A DNA stretch of 64,000 bases. Origin: Coffea arabica (taxonomy: Eukaryota > Streptophyta > Magnoliopsida > Gentianales > Rubiaceae). The stretch's first letter is position 1; the number at the start of each line of letters is the position of its first letter. A program made the position numbers and the translations under genes. The stretch covers positions 27,022,001 to 27,086,000 of the forward strand of contig NC_092312.1 of NCBI RefSeq assembly GCF_036785885.1, in the 5' to 3' direction. The notes beneath the pieces are model-generated. The model made no database searches. It was not told where the DNA came from and saw only the letters and a program-made list of their open reading frames with translations. This document shows, one piece after another, positions 48,501 through 60,486 of the stretch.

Positions 48501-50846
48501 AGTATAAAATATATTGCTAGTACCTTTGAATATTTTTGTGTACGTACAAGATCCTTCTAGATGGATTAAGAGTCCTTGATTTTTTTCCGGGATTGGAAGT
48601 ATAGTGGCATGTTCAAAGGGACAAATGTTTGTGATCGAAATGGAAGCTCCACCTCTCATGGGATCTGTTATCCATCAAATCCACAATATACAAAGGCTCA
48701 GGCAAATCCACCACTAAGAATTGTTTACTTCTATCTTGTCTCTCTTTGTGGCTCACCTGTTCTTGACCATTTAATTAATTTCAATGACATGAACAATTTC
48801 CTTGTTTTCAACTTGATATTAAACCACATAAACTCTATATATATTGCATGAGAAGGTTGGTATCAATGATAGGAAATTAATTCGTACGCTTAATAATTTG
48901 CTTGTTCGTTTGTTGCTAATAACACCAGACCAGAATTTTGTTGTTTTCCATTCTTTGGATGAACAAATCAGGAGCATTTAGTCGTATTTTTGGCTTCAAG
49001 CTCATTTTGCCATTCTGAATTATTTACAAATCATTCCATCACATCAATACGTTCATATATGAGAGGAGAAGAGCAAGAGCACGAGTGTGTCATCCCACCT
49101 TATAATGCACGCATGATTGTGGTTTCATCCTCAACCATTGCTTCTGTGTCTGTTATCCTCTTCTTGATTGTCATGATTGCCTTGTTATCTTCGTCAAACG
49201 GTACTCTCCTGTCATTTAGCAATATCATTTTTGAGAGATGATACAGTTCCTTTTGGATATCATGCCCTCGAATTAAAATTACCATAAGTGATTTTAACCC
49301 TTAAATTGTCATTATTCAAAAAAATATAAATAATTATCATTCTTGAGAGATACAAATTGAGGGAATTGTTCTTAAAAGCGACATAAAATCTTCCATCATT
49401 TTTTACCCTGGATTATTGATGTTAGGCAAAAATATGCAATAGTACCTCAATATTTTGGATAAACTACAATGGACCGCTCTAATCTGGGACACTCAAAGAA
49501 TCATAAATGTTAAAAATCTACACATCAAACATGTAAATTAACCAATGTCTTTTCAACTTTAATTCAAGTTCTATGTAACACGATGTATAGCAAACTCAGA
49601 TTCCACAGTTCCTTCCATCAGCCAAAAAGTTACAGTATCAGATTTCCAATATGCATCAAAATTCAACATGAAATGACATAGTTGTGTAGGTCAGAATCGA
49701 TCTCCAACTCACGTATCCGTTCCTTAATATTGTACCTCTTGTAACAAGTCGATATTTGCAAAGATGGCAGGAATTCCCCAGTTTGAATTGGTTGAAGGAG
49801 TTGATGCATCTGGTGTCACCACCAAGCTGCTCACTTGCAATTGTACCGTGGACTTAGTGGTGGACAACAAGTCGAAGCTATTTGGGCTACACATTCATCC
49901 ACCCTTCCTGGCAATGTCATTTGGCAATCTCCCTTTTGCATTGACTGAAGTAAGCATTTGTGTGGTATACATTTTTCAACCTTTAATCATTACAGTCACT
50001 TGTACCGTCAAGGACAGAAGGAAGCATGCATGCTTTATCCAATTGCCAGCAAGGATTCTATTGTCTCTCTCTGTTTTAGTCTTGTCAGTATTCTATTTTG
50101 GCCAAAAGTAAACAATCTGGGACTTAAACTTCATCTGATCTCAGTTTGCAGCCTTAATTCGGCCTCGTAAAAGAGCAGCTCATATTCTCTCCATTTGAAG
50201 CAAAGTGGCGGACTTAATATTTTTTAAATGTCCGCAAGATTTTAGCTGCATGAAAATACTATGTAGCTGCATGAAATTACTATAAGGTAGAAGATTTGAT
50301 TTACAAGTTTAAAAACAAAAACAAATTTGAGGTGCACAATAGAACTTTACAACCAATTGTTGAAGTTGTATTTTTGTCGTTCGTCAGGACATACGTACAT
50401 ACATACATATACCTACCATAATTGCTCTTTCTTTGGTACTGATCATGATTAGATTTTTCTTGTCCCAAAAAAAGGGGAAAAGTAAAACATCTTAAAATTT
50501 TTGGGTTATCTTTTGCACACTTGAACTAATACTCAAGATTTAAAAAATGTTGCAGGCTCCAGAGTTTCATACAGGGATTGATGATACAGAAATGTTCAAG
50601 TTGTTTGTGGGCACTAGAAATAAACCAATGTATGCTGCAGGAAGAAGCATGCAAGATTTGCTTGAATCAAACAAGGGATTGCCTCTCGTCATTCGCGTGC
50701 ACCTAAGATCAAGTTTTAAAGTAGTTTGGGGACTCATCAAGCCTAAATTTCATCACGAAGCTCAGTGCCTAATTATTCTTCGAAAAGCATATGACAAGAA
50801 ACATAGAACTCAAGAATTTATTGGCAAGTGTGCCATTTCTTCATAG
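45508..50846 (+). CDS. LEA_2/NDR1-like single-pass membrane protein
   Basis: Exons: 45508-46080, 49764-49949, 50556-50846; 349 residues. I chose the ATG at 45508 because MTIYRTDPEEE leads directly into the family signature YPCAVYYVQSPSSVSHA (residues 17-33), typical of the plant 'LEA hydroxyproline-rich glycoprotein' group. The middle is polar with an acidic run (EEDHEYEEDEEYFEE, about 125-139). One membrane segment is at about 165-181 (WRFILSVVIALVVFYIL), followed by a LEA_2 domain containing LTCNCTVDLVVDNKSKLFGL, HIHPP, MSFGNLPFA, GTRNKPMYAAGRSMQDLLES and PLVIRVHLRSSFKVVWGLIK. The expected topology is cytosolic N-terminus, domain outside. The function of this subgroup is not established; relatives of NDR1/HIN1 act in stress and defence. 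All three splice joints are in phase 0. The first intron is unusually long (3683 bp) and carries transposon debris. Confidence 0.88.
46626..46761. mobile_element. Foldback MITE, copy B (in LEA_2 intron 1)
   Basis: Terminal inverted repeats AAATGTTATTT and AAATAACATTT. Internal sequence matches copy A ('ttattagactatatgata', 'gagtgcaaat'). Outer bases are less well conserved than in copy A and I see no clear target duplication. Confidence 0.65.
46956..47300. mobile_element. Possible degenerate hAT MITE in LEA_2 intron 1
   Basis: It begins TAGGAGTGTAAACTAGCC, like hAT termini, and contains many partial inverted copies of 'gttcaaatttg', 'gagctgaa' and 'atcgaatagttt'. The right terminus is not clear and I find no target duplication. 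Confidence 0.3.
48074..48262 (-). mobile_element. 5'-truncated LINE tail with RNase H remnant (in LEA_2 intron 1)
   Basis: On the minus strand, 48260 down to 48108 reads a 50-residue open frame ending in a stop: IWVANWVLKNLDVIAHLSAR, then SDIRTWRFSSPSFLSS and ITADLSSI. This resembles the C-terminal end of the RNase H domain found in plant LINEs and reverse-transcriptase pseudogenes (ANWVA... followed by W.S.PP.FL). It is followed by an A-rich tail (plus-strand T run at 48075-48083). Such 3' stubs are typical of truncated non-LTR insertions. Confidence 0.5.
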
Positions 50847-53800
50847 CCCAAACATTTATTCAGTCGAATTGAACTCAATTGGGGTTTTCACCTCAATGAA
50901 ATAGTAATCAAAGTTCCAATCGAAGAACATGCCATTTTGAAGTCTATTGAAAAGATCTAGTCTTCTTTGGTTATATTTTCAAGAACGAGAGGATAACAAA
51001 TTTAACAAAACGTGAGAGAGAACTTCAATCCAGAATTCAACAACCTTTGCGTAATTAAAGTTCTACATTCACCATCTAAAACATTTCAGATTTGAACGTC
51101 CTTTACTTTTCGCAGAACAAATGAGAAGGAAGATCATTCTTCAATTCTTTTCCTATACCATTGCCCCACCAAATTTAAGACTCAAATGGGACCAAAAGTT
51201 GGAAAAGGCAATGAAACGAGGCAACCATACTATAATATTTCTAGTCTTCTTCACCTTTTTGAGTCAGGCACTATCATTTGGTATTCTTCGACTATAGAAC
51301 ACCTGTTACAAGAAGGCATCTTCCAATTGATGCATCATTTTCAAAAAAGCTATTTTAGTTGATGTACCATTACTGTTCTAGGATTAGATAAAATAATAAT
51401 GTCTAGTGCAGGAACTTTTTATTTCTATACAAATTGTGAACAGTGGTGCTTGTGTTTGGCACACGCAAAAAGACTTTCCATACCACGAAATTGATATGAC
51501 AAAAAGTTATGTTAACATCAACCCTTTAAACAAACAAATCTCACAAGAAAGTGGCCAAAGTGGCGAACCCAAATGGAACATAATGCTGACATAAAAAAAG
51601 ATCGACACAACTTGTGCATAGAATTTTATCAATATTTTTTGGGACCCTTTAAGCTTGTCACCAGTAAGATCATCCTATCAAGGTGTTAGCAAACAAGAAA
51701 AATGTAGTTTTACGTACTAAGTAAAAGTATGCCCTATTAGAATAAGTAGGGTTTATCTTATGTTGCTGTTATCTCCTTTAGCTAGAATAAAGAAATATTA
51801 AAAGATGGTTTGAATACATTATCACCTTAAAGGAGTACCTAATTGGTTTTTACATTACCTTGTAATTGGTCCCCAGCCGATATTTTTTGTGATCTTTTTA
51901 TAGGCCATAATTCTGCTAATTAATTGGTCTCCAATTTCCTTGTAATTGGTTTGAATACATTTTTTCTGATCATGTTAAACTTAGCTTTAGATTGAGATTT
52001 TAAATGATAACTAGTAATATGTCATGTGCTTTGCCCATGGATATATTTTTGAAGATATAGTATTTTTTATATACTAAATTTCTTTGCTAAATGTTGATTG
52101 TTGATATAATATATTCTAAGAAACTATGACTAACAAAATTTAGTAATTGCTAGTCATACAAAATGTATATTGCATATAAAAAATTAAAATTTTGTGATAC
52201 ATTCTACCATATAAAAACTTTGAAGATGAAAGTTAGTTGAGTTATTGTCTATTTTACTGGAATTGCAATAGAAAAAAGATGAAATTTTTTATAATTTATA
52301 AAACCAGTGCATAAATGAAAGTTAGAAAAATATTTGCTAAAGCGTGCTCATTTTTAGCGATTGCAGAATAGATCTTGGGCTAACTCCTTCCAACTCTAAA
52401 TAGAATCAATTGGAATACTTGCCTCCAAAATCAATGCAAAAGTTTAAGAATATCTTAGGGCTAAACTTGTATATTTCTATAGAAAATTGAGCCACAGTCA
52501 AAATAATACCTTAAAATCTCTAGAAACATTCTCAAGTATGTCCAAGTTAAAGTTCTGTATCCAAAAGTCCTTTTGCTTTAAGAACCAATTTCCAATTCCA
52601 ATCTAGCAATATTTTTCCTCTTTGTAATTAAGCTTTCTTTCTCATGCAACTTGAAAAAAAAATCTTTTTTGTAACTTTAGTCTTCACCAAATCTTGATTT
52701 ATTCCATTTTATTGGGCATTAATGGATCAATTAATGATTAATAACATCAATTTATTGCCCCATTTTCACATTGTAGAGCTCTAGCAATAGTGAAAATTAA
52801 TTAACGGTTTCAGGTTGGATCATTATATTAGATTGATTATGGGGATTGATTTTTTATTTCTGTAATGACAGTTGCCTTTGAAATGTGTTTGGATAATAGA
52901 TTATTTGGGATAATTTTTTGAAAAAAAATATTATAGCACTTTTTTGATGTGATATATATGGGATAAAAAGATGATTGAAAAATCTATTGATGATACAAGC
53001 AAATAAATTTTGCATGTTTTTTACATAAATATACAAGCTTTCATGCCTCACAGCAATAAAGTTTCATTAACAAAAATTAAGTAATGATCCCTCTTTTCCC
53101 ACCAACATATTCCTTAAAAAACTAATTTTCAAATCACAATTTTGGACAATTTTGAGAAGAACTTTTCCGAGCAATGTTTTGGTATTTTTCTAATAATTTA
53201 AGACATTAAAAAGTGAGGATAATGGGAGAAAATGTGTGTTAATATAAGCACAATTTTGAAAAGTTAACTGTAGTTAAAAATTTGAATATAATCAATATTT
53301 ATCAGTTTCACTACCTATAGAATTTTTGTCTTAAGAGTTTTTGAATTATTCTCGCCATTCTTTTTTTTTCTTAATCAATATATTAATAATATAGTAATCT
53401 TAGTTGTCAATTTAACATTTTATCTTCTCATTAACTGTTTTAAACCAGCACATATGATATAATGAGTTAATGACTTTAATCATCATTAAACAATAAGGGC
53501 ACAATATGAACTTTCAATCGTCAATTACTAATGGTATAATAGGGATAAGAAAAACTAAGACAACAACAATTGCCCTCAAAACGCCAAAACGCATGGTTAC
53601 GGTAATAATAGATAGATAATAATGTGGAAGCGAGCCCATAGATTTTGGGTGCATGCCTTTGAATTACTTGACTTATGTCACCAGATTGTGATAAGCATGT
53701 CATCATGGACCTCGTTGCTGATTAGATCAGACCACAATTCTAATTGGTAATATTGTATCATATTTTAATCAAATTTAGATCAAATTTGACGTTTAGTGAG

Positions 53801-54149
53801 AGTAGCTCACTAATTTAATCTTAATTTGTCCAAACAGATCAGGCTAGCACATTCATTCGCAATCCCAATTCATTGGCAATCCGATAAAAAAACAATATAT
53901 TCGATTAATGATAAATTGGTTAAACACTCTTCTCACTTCCACTAATTTCAAGTTATAAACATATCTGATTTGACGTTTCTACGCGTAATTATCATGGACT
54001 TGTCGCTTTCTTTCTTGGGTTATTTTTATTGGTGATAATTTGACTCTGTCTCGAAATTTCTACCATTTCAATTGGCCCTCAAATTAATATTAAACTTGCC
54101 TTCCCTAATTTGAGAATGACTTTATTCTGAAACAATGTATAGTTCTACT
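50847..54149. other. Intergenic, no gene seen
   Basis: AT-rich DNA without supported exons. A block at about 52872-53030 ('tgtgtttggataatagatta', 'gcacttttttgatgtgatat') looks like a dispersed plant repeat I have seen in many genomes, but I cannot define its ends. Runs of A or T are frequent. Confidence 0.5.
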
Positions 54150-54159
54150 GAAGAAGGTT

Positions 54160-54335
54160 TACATGCCCTCCCTGAGTTAGCTTTTCTGGTAACAAGCGCA
54201 TCTTCAGGCCATGCTTATCAGGTTTCGAGTCTTGCCTGGGGTTATCACGTTCGAGGGGTAGGCTTCCTCTAGGGGGATTAGTTGGATCGAAAGTCCGGAT
54301 ACCCCTTGTGTCTGAAAAAAAAAGAAGAAGAAGAA
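54160..54335 (+). mobile_element. SINE with target duplication
   Basis: A ~176-bp segment with a tRNA-like promoter: A-box-like 'tggtaacaagcgc', B-box-like 'ggtttcgagtcttgcc'. The body is GC-rich ('ggataccccttgtg') and ends in an A run that grades into GAA repeats. It is flanked by GAAGAAGGTT at 54150-54159 and 54336-54345. The second copy merges with the GAA tail, so its left edge is uncertain. GC content is well above the surrounding DNA. Confidence 0.65.
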
Positions 54336-54345
54336 GAAGAAGGTT

Positions 54346-57122
54346 GCAAGTTGATCAAAATAAGTTAGAACAAACTTCAAGAAGATCTGATATTAAACAT
54401 CTTTCAGCTTCAACTTATTTCAAACGTATTCCCAAATAAAGAAAAAGGAAGAGTTCCAAAAATATTTGTTAAAACTGGTTATCATATAACGATGCTGATA
54501 AGTTGTCCGAAAAATTGCCACTTTATTTTTGTCTCTGGGAATTGATAAGCTAACTAAATTTGATAAAAGCTTGTCAAGGGATACTAAACAAAATTATCTC
54601 CAAACAAAGAAAAGAGAAAAAGGAGAACAATCAAACTCCAATCGATCAGTACAAAGTAGCTTTTAGCTTAATAAACATGATATGCAACTGAGCTTAAGCA
54701 ACTCATATCCGGGCCATGTACAATTCAAAACTATAGCCTAGAAGCACTTCTTAACACTGAGGAAAAGAAGATGGGAACTAAATGTCTTTATTTGATTCCA
54801 TTTTGCAAAAAAAAAAAAAAAAAAAAGATTATTTAAGAGAAGATGGAGCAAATGATGACACAACTACGCCACTTAAGCATAATAATAATGATCCAATAGT
54901 GGAACTTTCAAATCAATGATGACTCCACTTGTGCTCTTGTCCTAATCCTTGCTAACCACATTTTTCCTTGCTAAGAGCCAAAAAATTTCCTCAATCATGC
55001 TAGAATTTTACTTATCTCCATTTGGTAGATAACTCAATTCATAATTATTGTCTCCCAATGTCAATTTTATGTTGGTTTGTCTCAATATTTCTGTTTAAGT
55101 GTCAAATGATACATTAAGCAATTCATGATTAAGGCCTTCCACGTAAATTATGGTGTGGACTTCCATGTTGATTGTGCTAAGTGATCACTTGGTAATTGCT
55201 TCATTACGTCCACTCAAGTCTTAACTGCTCTTATGTTTTTCTGAGTTTGCGGTAAATTACATTACCAAGCGTTCAATCAATTGACTAAATACACGGTTAT
55301 ATTGGAAGAAGAAGTCATAGAGTCTGAATAATTTGACAACATTGATAAGCGTTCAAGAAGACTGCTGAGATCCCAAAACATGACAAATTGTTGAGTCCCA
55401 AAGTATGAAAAAATTGCTAGTTTTAGTCCATTGGTCAAGTCTTCTGCAAAGCTTTTTTTTTTTTTTTTTTTTCCAGCTGATGTAGCTATATTTTTTAGCA
55501 AGTACTTGCTGAGATTTTGAGAATTAACTATTACAAACGAGGGCGGAAGAGGGTGTATAAGTGAGATATCTCGAGTTCAAAACTTTCAACTTATACTAAA
55601 AACAAATATAATAGATGCTTTTTGCTCCCCATCGATAAATATGCTTTTTTAGCTTAAAAAAAGTTTGAGAAATCAAATTAATGCATCAAGTGCGGCCTAT
55701 TCTTCAATATAGCTATGAATCATTTAAAACGAAGTTAATTTGGTTCTTTAATCATTTAAAATGAGGGATAAGAACAATGGATGGTCTTACAAATATTTAA
55801 GGGATAAATATATTTCTTTACCTAAAAAAAGAAGTTTCTTTACAATCCATTTAGCCAAGGTTATAGTATTGCATTAGTCAAAAAGCTGGCTGCGGCCTCG
55901 ATAATTGTTAAGCATGTCATAGAACTTGTACAATTTTAACCACTGCACACTTTCTTTCTTTCTTTTTTTTTTTTTTGATAAAAGAAAATTTCGTTAACAT
56001 ATTATTGAGAATCATCCAACATGATTTGATCTATATCGGTACTCTAATGGGCGGGTTAAACGTGCACTAGAAATTACAGATTTACAATTTAATAAATATA
56101 ATAGATCTGAAAAAATACAAATTTCACAATTGTCTTCTGATATATATGTCTATCACTACTGTTCCTCTTCGTGTATGTTGCAATCTCTAGATTTGCTAAT
56201 TGATGGTTTTAAATTCTAATAATAATGATGAAATGTGTCGAAATAGATTCAACATCCAAAAGAATTTAGAATCTGACAATCATATCTGAAATAGCCACTG
56301 CACACATTGTTCTATGAAAATGTATATCAGTGCATGTCTTATCACAATTCATACAATATGTACGGAAACATACAAATCATTTCTGGTTCAATGCGGACCA
56401 CGAACTCTACCCCAGTCCAATTAATCAAACGACAATATGAATCTTGTTCTAGATATTTTCACGTACATTTCAAGAAAATTTCATTGTGATACTCAGTTCT
56501 CGTAGGCTGCTTGAAGGGAAAGGAGATACAGTACTTTTTCTGAAAATATTTCCTCTTGTTAGCACACAGAAAAATTGCTTTATACATATCAAATACAGAA
56601 ACACATTTCAAAGAGCTGATCCATTCTTGTGTAATCTTTAGATCTAAATACTAATTATTAAAATGCTAAACGCAAGATCACAAGGCAATTGATAAATCAC
56701 TTTCTTTACCTTTTCTCACAACTATTTTTTTCCTCTGTAACCAAAATTTCAATGTTGCATGCTTAAAACCAGGAAAAGTTAGGTTACCCAACTATGGGAG
56801 TGGCATGCAAGCAAAGGATGATGTTGGGAATCCAACGTGCCCCATATCACTAGAGCCCTCCAATCGTACCAACTTCAAGCACTGACATTTGGACCACTAC
56901 CATAGAAGAGAGATTACATAGTTTTAAATTTTAATTGCTCTATACAAATTGCTGACATAGGTTATGGATTCCACTTTAGTTTCGATTAGAGTATCCACTG
57001 AAATTGTTTGCAAATAACAATTATGGAGAATTTTGATGCTAAGTTGTTGGCATACAGACGAGGAAACACACTTGGAAGAGTGAAAACAGGCACTAGTCCA
57101 TGACAATTTGTATGCATATAGT
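54346..57122. other. Intergenic, no gene seen
   Basis: AT-rich with long A and T runs (for example 54807-54826 and 55450-55471). Only a SINE-like fragment at 55538-55612 is noted. Open frames here are short and do not resemble proteins. Confidence 0.5.
55538..55612 (+). repeat. SINE-like fragment, copy 2
   Basis: Related to 25716-25790: 'gtataagtgagatatctcg', B-box-like 'tcgagttcaaaac', and 'caacttatactaaaaa' followed by an A-rich stretch. Only about 70% similar by eye. Confidence 0.4.
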
Positions 57123-57596
57123 TTATAGTAATGCAGGCACAAGTTCCATATTAACGCACACTGGAACGCTTGAGTTTAGGGCTTGTGCCCTTAGCGTGGG
57201 TGACAGCACTTTCGGCATGAAAAACACCCTCAAAAGGGAATAGGACCTGTTGTTATTGAAGGGAGTAAACATCCAAACTGAAATTATAAAATGAAATAAA
57301 TACCTAAAAGATGAATCACTATGAAGATGTGTAAACCTATAATAGGAGCAAAAGCCGCATCTACAAAAGAGGGCATGAAAGATAACCCTCACGGGATGAG
57401 GTGATAGCACTTATGGCATGAAAAATAACTCTCACGGCATGAAAAATAACACTCACGGGATGATGTGAAAGCACTTTAAAAAAAAAAAAAAAAAGAAGAA
57501 AAGAAAAGGAACGCCCATGATAGGAATCCGAATAATTAACATTGTCAAACTACGGAATACCGATGACCCGTTAAGGGATTAAAAGCTCTAATACCA
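57123..57596 (-). mobile_element. Possible internal fragment of a copia-type or TRIM element
   Basis: Lies on the internal side of the primer site next to the LTR at 57597-57817. It contains a local short repeat ('ggcatgaaaaataac(t/a)ctcacgg', near 57410-57460) and a minus-strand open frame (57123-57410) without a recognised domain. I could not find a matching second LTR to its left, so the extent is a guess. Confidence 0.35.
57585..57596 (-). other. Primer binding site, initiator tRNA-Met type
   Basis: The minus strand reads TGGTATTAGAGC directly after an LTR ending in CA. This differs by one base from TGGTATCAGAGC, the usual plant copia and TRIM primer site. Confidence 0.7.
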
Positions 57597-57817
57597 TGTC
57601 AGAATGATGATCAAAAAATGAGAAGAAACAGTGTGTATTAATAAAATGGTGTTCTAGCATAAAAGTACCGAAAATCTATATTTATAGGTGTACAAAATAT
57701 GTAAAAATAGAAAATTGATCTATTGAAAGTCATTTATACAATTTGAAGATATCATTAATCTCCAATCAATTATTTAAAATTAATACAATGAATGTGGACA
57801 TAACACAGACATTAACA
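57597..57817 (-). repeat. Short LTR of a copia-type or TRIM element
   Basis: On the minus strand a 221-bp segment starts TGTTAATGTCTGTG and ends TTCTGACA, abutting the primer site. TG...CA ends and the length fit a small copia or TRIM LTR. It includes 'tatatttataggtgtac' on the plus strand, typical of such LTRs. No second copy is visible within the window. Confidence 0.6.
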
Positions 57818-58851
57818 CCTTCAATAAAAAAAAATGTTTTGAGAACTTTATGTTTCAGGTGAGCGTTTTAATTCTGGCTTGTTTCAGGCTAAAGAAAAAG
57901 GAATGCAAAAAAGAACTTTGAACAATGGGCATTAGGACAATTCTTTTGAAAAAAAAAAAAGAAAAGAAAAAACGGTTGAAACAAACAAGAGGATGCACTT
58001 CTTTTTGTTCATGGAATAGGAATTAGGACAATTACGTATGGCGTAGATAAAGTAATAGGCAAAACAGCTTATCAAATGCCTGCACTCATATTTTGTATTT
58101 GTCTGAGTATAGTTATAAGATACCTCTTCAGCTCTTCTCCACTGCAGTGCATGAATAATGTAATATTGATATATCCTACTGTTTTTATTACGTAATTTAG
58201 AAGATCTTTCACGTAAATTGTTGTCACACTAATACATCCGCTCGACACGTTGCTCTTCTTTCTTTTTTTTTTTTTTTTTTTGGCTCTTTCGTACGTGATG
58301 CATCCATTCATGATGTCGAATCGCACTAGATATAACCTTAAAATTAAGAATGGAAAAAATTGCGTGATTGGCTCTGACTTTACGGCCACAGAGTTTTTAA
58401 CAAGTATAAAGGGTTCAAGAATTTATTCTTATACGCCCAAGTTAGGTTGAGTCCTGCTTTTGTGCATGAAGCTACTGAAAAAGAGAGGAGTTGGTGGTGG
58501 AAAGCTTGTAAGCTCTGCTTTGCTCTAGACCAAATTTCCAAAGGTAAGTAACCAACAATTTCTCAGTTATAAGCTCCCTTGATTTCTCTCTTCAAAACCT
58601 ATTCTTCCCTTTATCCAAGGGTCATTGAAGAATTCATGTATATGAATTGCCTTCCTTTTTTCTTCTTTGCATTGTCTTTCTTACCATTCCCATCATCTAA
58701 AGTAAATCTAGCACAATGGCTTCTGTCTTTACTTCTCTACCACTTTTTATTGCAACAGTTTCTAGCTGGATCACATACTTGGTGACTGAATAATGGCTTC
58801 ATAATTTTACATTTCTCCTAACCAAAACAAAGCAATATGGTTGTATAGCAA
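57818..58851. other. Intergenic, possible leader exon
   Basis: AT-rich. Around 58441-58543 is a less AT-rich stretch ending 'ttccaaag/gtaagt', a strong splice donor, which could be an untranslated exon of a gene continuing to the right. No ATG-initiated protein is supported. Confidence 0.35.
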
Positions 58852-60486
58852 ACTTTTCATTCATGAAAAACGGAAAAAGTACTAAAAAGATTAGCAGAGT
58901 TTTACGTCATTTGTTCACAAGCCAAGCGGTACGTTATGGAATGCCCATGCAGGAAACGTGGCAGAAGCAGCCACACGTAGGCAAAAGGAAGACGAATGCC
59001 AAAACTATTTTCTCCAAATTTCTCCATATATTGCATCAATATTTTTGGAGAAAATAACAGTTTATTTTCTGTCTATAAATAACATTTGATCTTTCTTCCT
59101 CTCCCAGCCAGAAAAAACAGTCTTAAGTGTTAATTTGGAAGGCGGGAAGAGCCAAGTCTTGAGCCCAAGTCTCCAAGGTCTGCAAGTGAGAAGCCAGGCA
59201 GGAGCTCCACTTTAGCACCACCCTCATTTTGCATATTAAAAGGTGAGCATTTTAATTTTAGTATTGTTCTTATTTTTGGCCTTTACAACACATATTTTCT
59301 TGTCTTTTAACTTTCTGTCTTACTATAGTATACCCTGTGCAGTTTTTTATTAGTGCAATTCTGTGTACTTTGTAACCTTTACAACTCATCCTAATCTACT
59401 ACTCGGACCATTATTCATCAGTTTCACTTCTAAAAAGTAAAGTAGATGAAGCTGGCTGAATTGAGTGCTGAAGCCTCTTATCTTGATTGGTTGTTGGATG
59501 CTAGTTTATCGTGCACACAAGTTTGTAGCATTGCATGTCTGGCCTGCTTAGTGTTTTACACCTCTACCATACATTAAGGTAGATTTTTTTCATAACATGG
59601 TCAAAATAACAATACTATTAAGGTGGATGTAAAACGTTAAAATTTAGAAGAAGGGTTCATGCATTTCCACGATAGTGCATGATAGCTTCTATGATAGTGG
59701 GTGCTGAATCTGAGTCGTCTAACTAGTTCGATCAAATAATTCTTGATTCAAGATTGAAAACATGAACTTGAAGTACAAAACTAAAGTTTGTGAGCCATTT
59801 TGTGAGCTTGTATCAAGATTATGGAACATCAAAAAACCAATTTCAGTGACATATGAACCAAAGTTTGAACTCGCACAGTCGGATTATTTGATTTGAGCTA
59901 ACATGAAAAAGATTGTACGGCTTTTTGTTGATAAATTGGAAGCACTTCAGGTGTCTTCTGACTGACATATGTATGGAACATGGCGAGGACAGCGGCATGT
60001 CTTATAGAAGGAGATAACGAGTGGACCAGTTCTTTATTTTAGGTCCTTTTATTTTTTTTTTTTCACTTGTTAGGTCCAGTTGGAAGGCCTTCAGATCAAT
60101 AATTTAGAAAACTAGCTGAATTTTTACCCTCTTTGATTGAAAAAAAAAAAAAAAGGAAATTTTACTTTTCAACTTGTACAAGGTTTCAGTTGAACTTGTA
60201 TTGTATTTCCAAAAATATTTTTTCCATTTTTTTCTTTTTGAAATTATTAGGATAGATAATTTAGTCCGATTTTGCTTTCATTTTCCCGAATTTTCTCAAA
60301 ATCTTATCCAACATTTCTTCTTCAAACCTATTTGTGGCATGCTGTCAAATTGAAAAGACTTGAAATGCAATTTTTTTTTTTCTGGTTAGTAAATAAGAAT
60401 CTTGCAATGCAGTTTTCTATTTGTCATTTTATTTATGGTGCATTTATTTGAAATAGCTTCTAACTTCGTGAAACTTAATAACACAC
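58852..60486. repeat. Segmental tandem duplication, unit 1
   Basis: Starts 'acttttcattcatgaaaaac'. Ordered blocks recur in unit 2: 'ggcctttacaacacac' or variant, 'gtgtactttgtaacctttac', 'gttgaagcctct'-like, 'gatgtaaaacgttaaaat', 'ctgagtcgtctaactagttc', 'acatcaaaaaaccaatttcag', 'aggtgtcttc', 'ggtccagttggaagg', 'tgtggcatgctgtca'. Divergence is high (roughly a fifth to a quarter by eye, many indels), so the event is old. Unit 1 alone has a TATA-like 'tctataaata' at about 59072-59081 and a possible leader exon to 59242. Confidence 0.7.
59073..59242 (+). promoter_or_regulatory. Candidate promoter and untranslated exon
   Basis: A TATA box (ctataaata, about 59073-59081) is followed after about 25 bases by a pyrimidine-rich start region and a relatively GC-rich stretch (59105-59242) ending 'attaaaag/gtgagc', a good splice donor. 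There is no coding frame of note. It could be the leader exon of a gene beyond the window or a non-coding RNA; this is inference. Confidence 0.3.

Noticed and set aside
48576-49241. Open frames at 48576-48851 and 48990-49241 inside LEA_2 intron 1, the latter with a hydrophobic segment
   Set aside because: Hydrophobic stretches are common in T-rich DNA, and the frames lack family motifs, promoters or splice support.
52872-53030. Dispersed repeat starting 'tgtgtttggataatagatta'
   Set aside because: The sequence feels familiar from many plant genomes but no terminal repeats or duplication could be defined, so I did not call an element.
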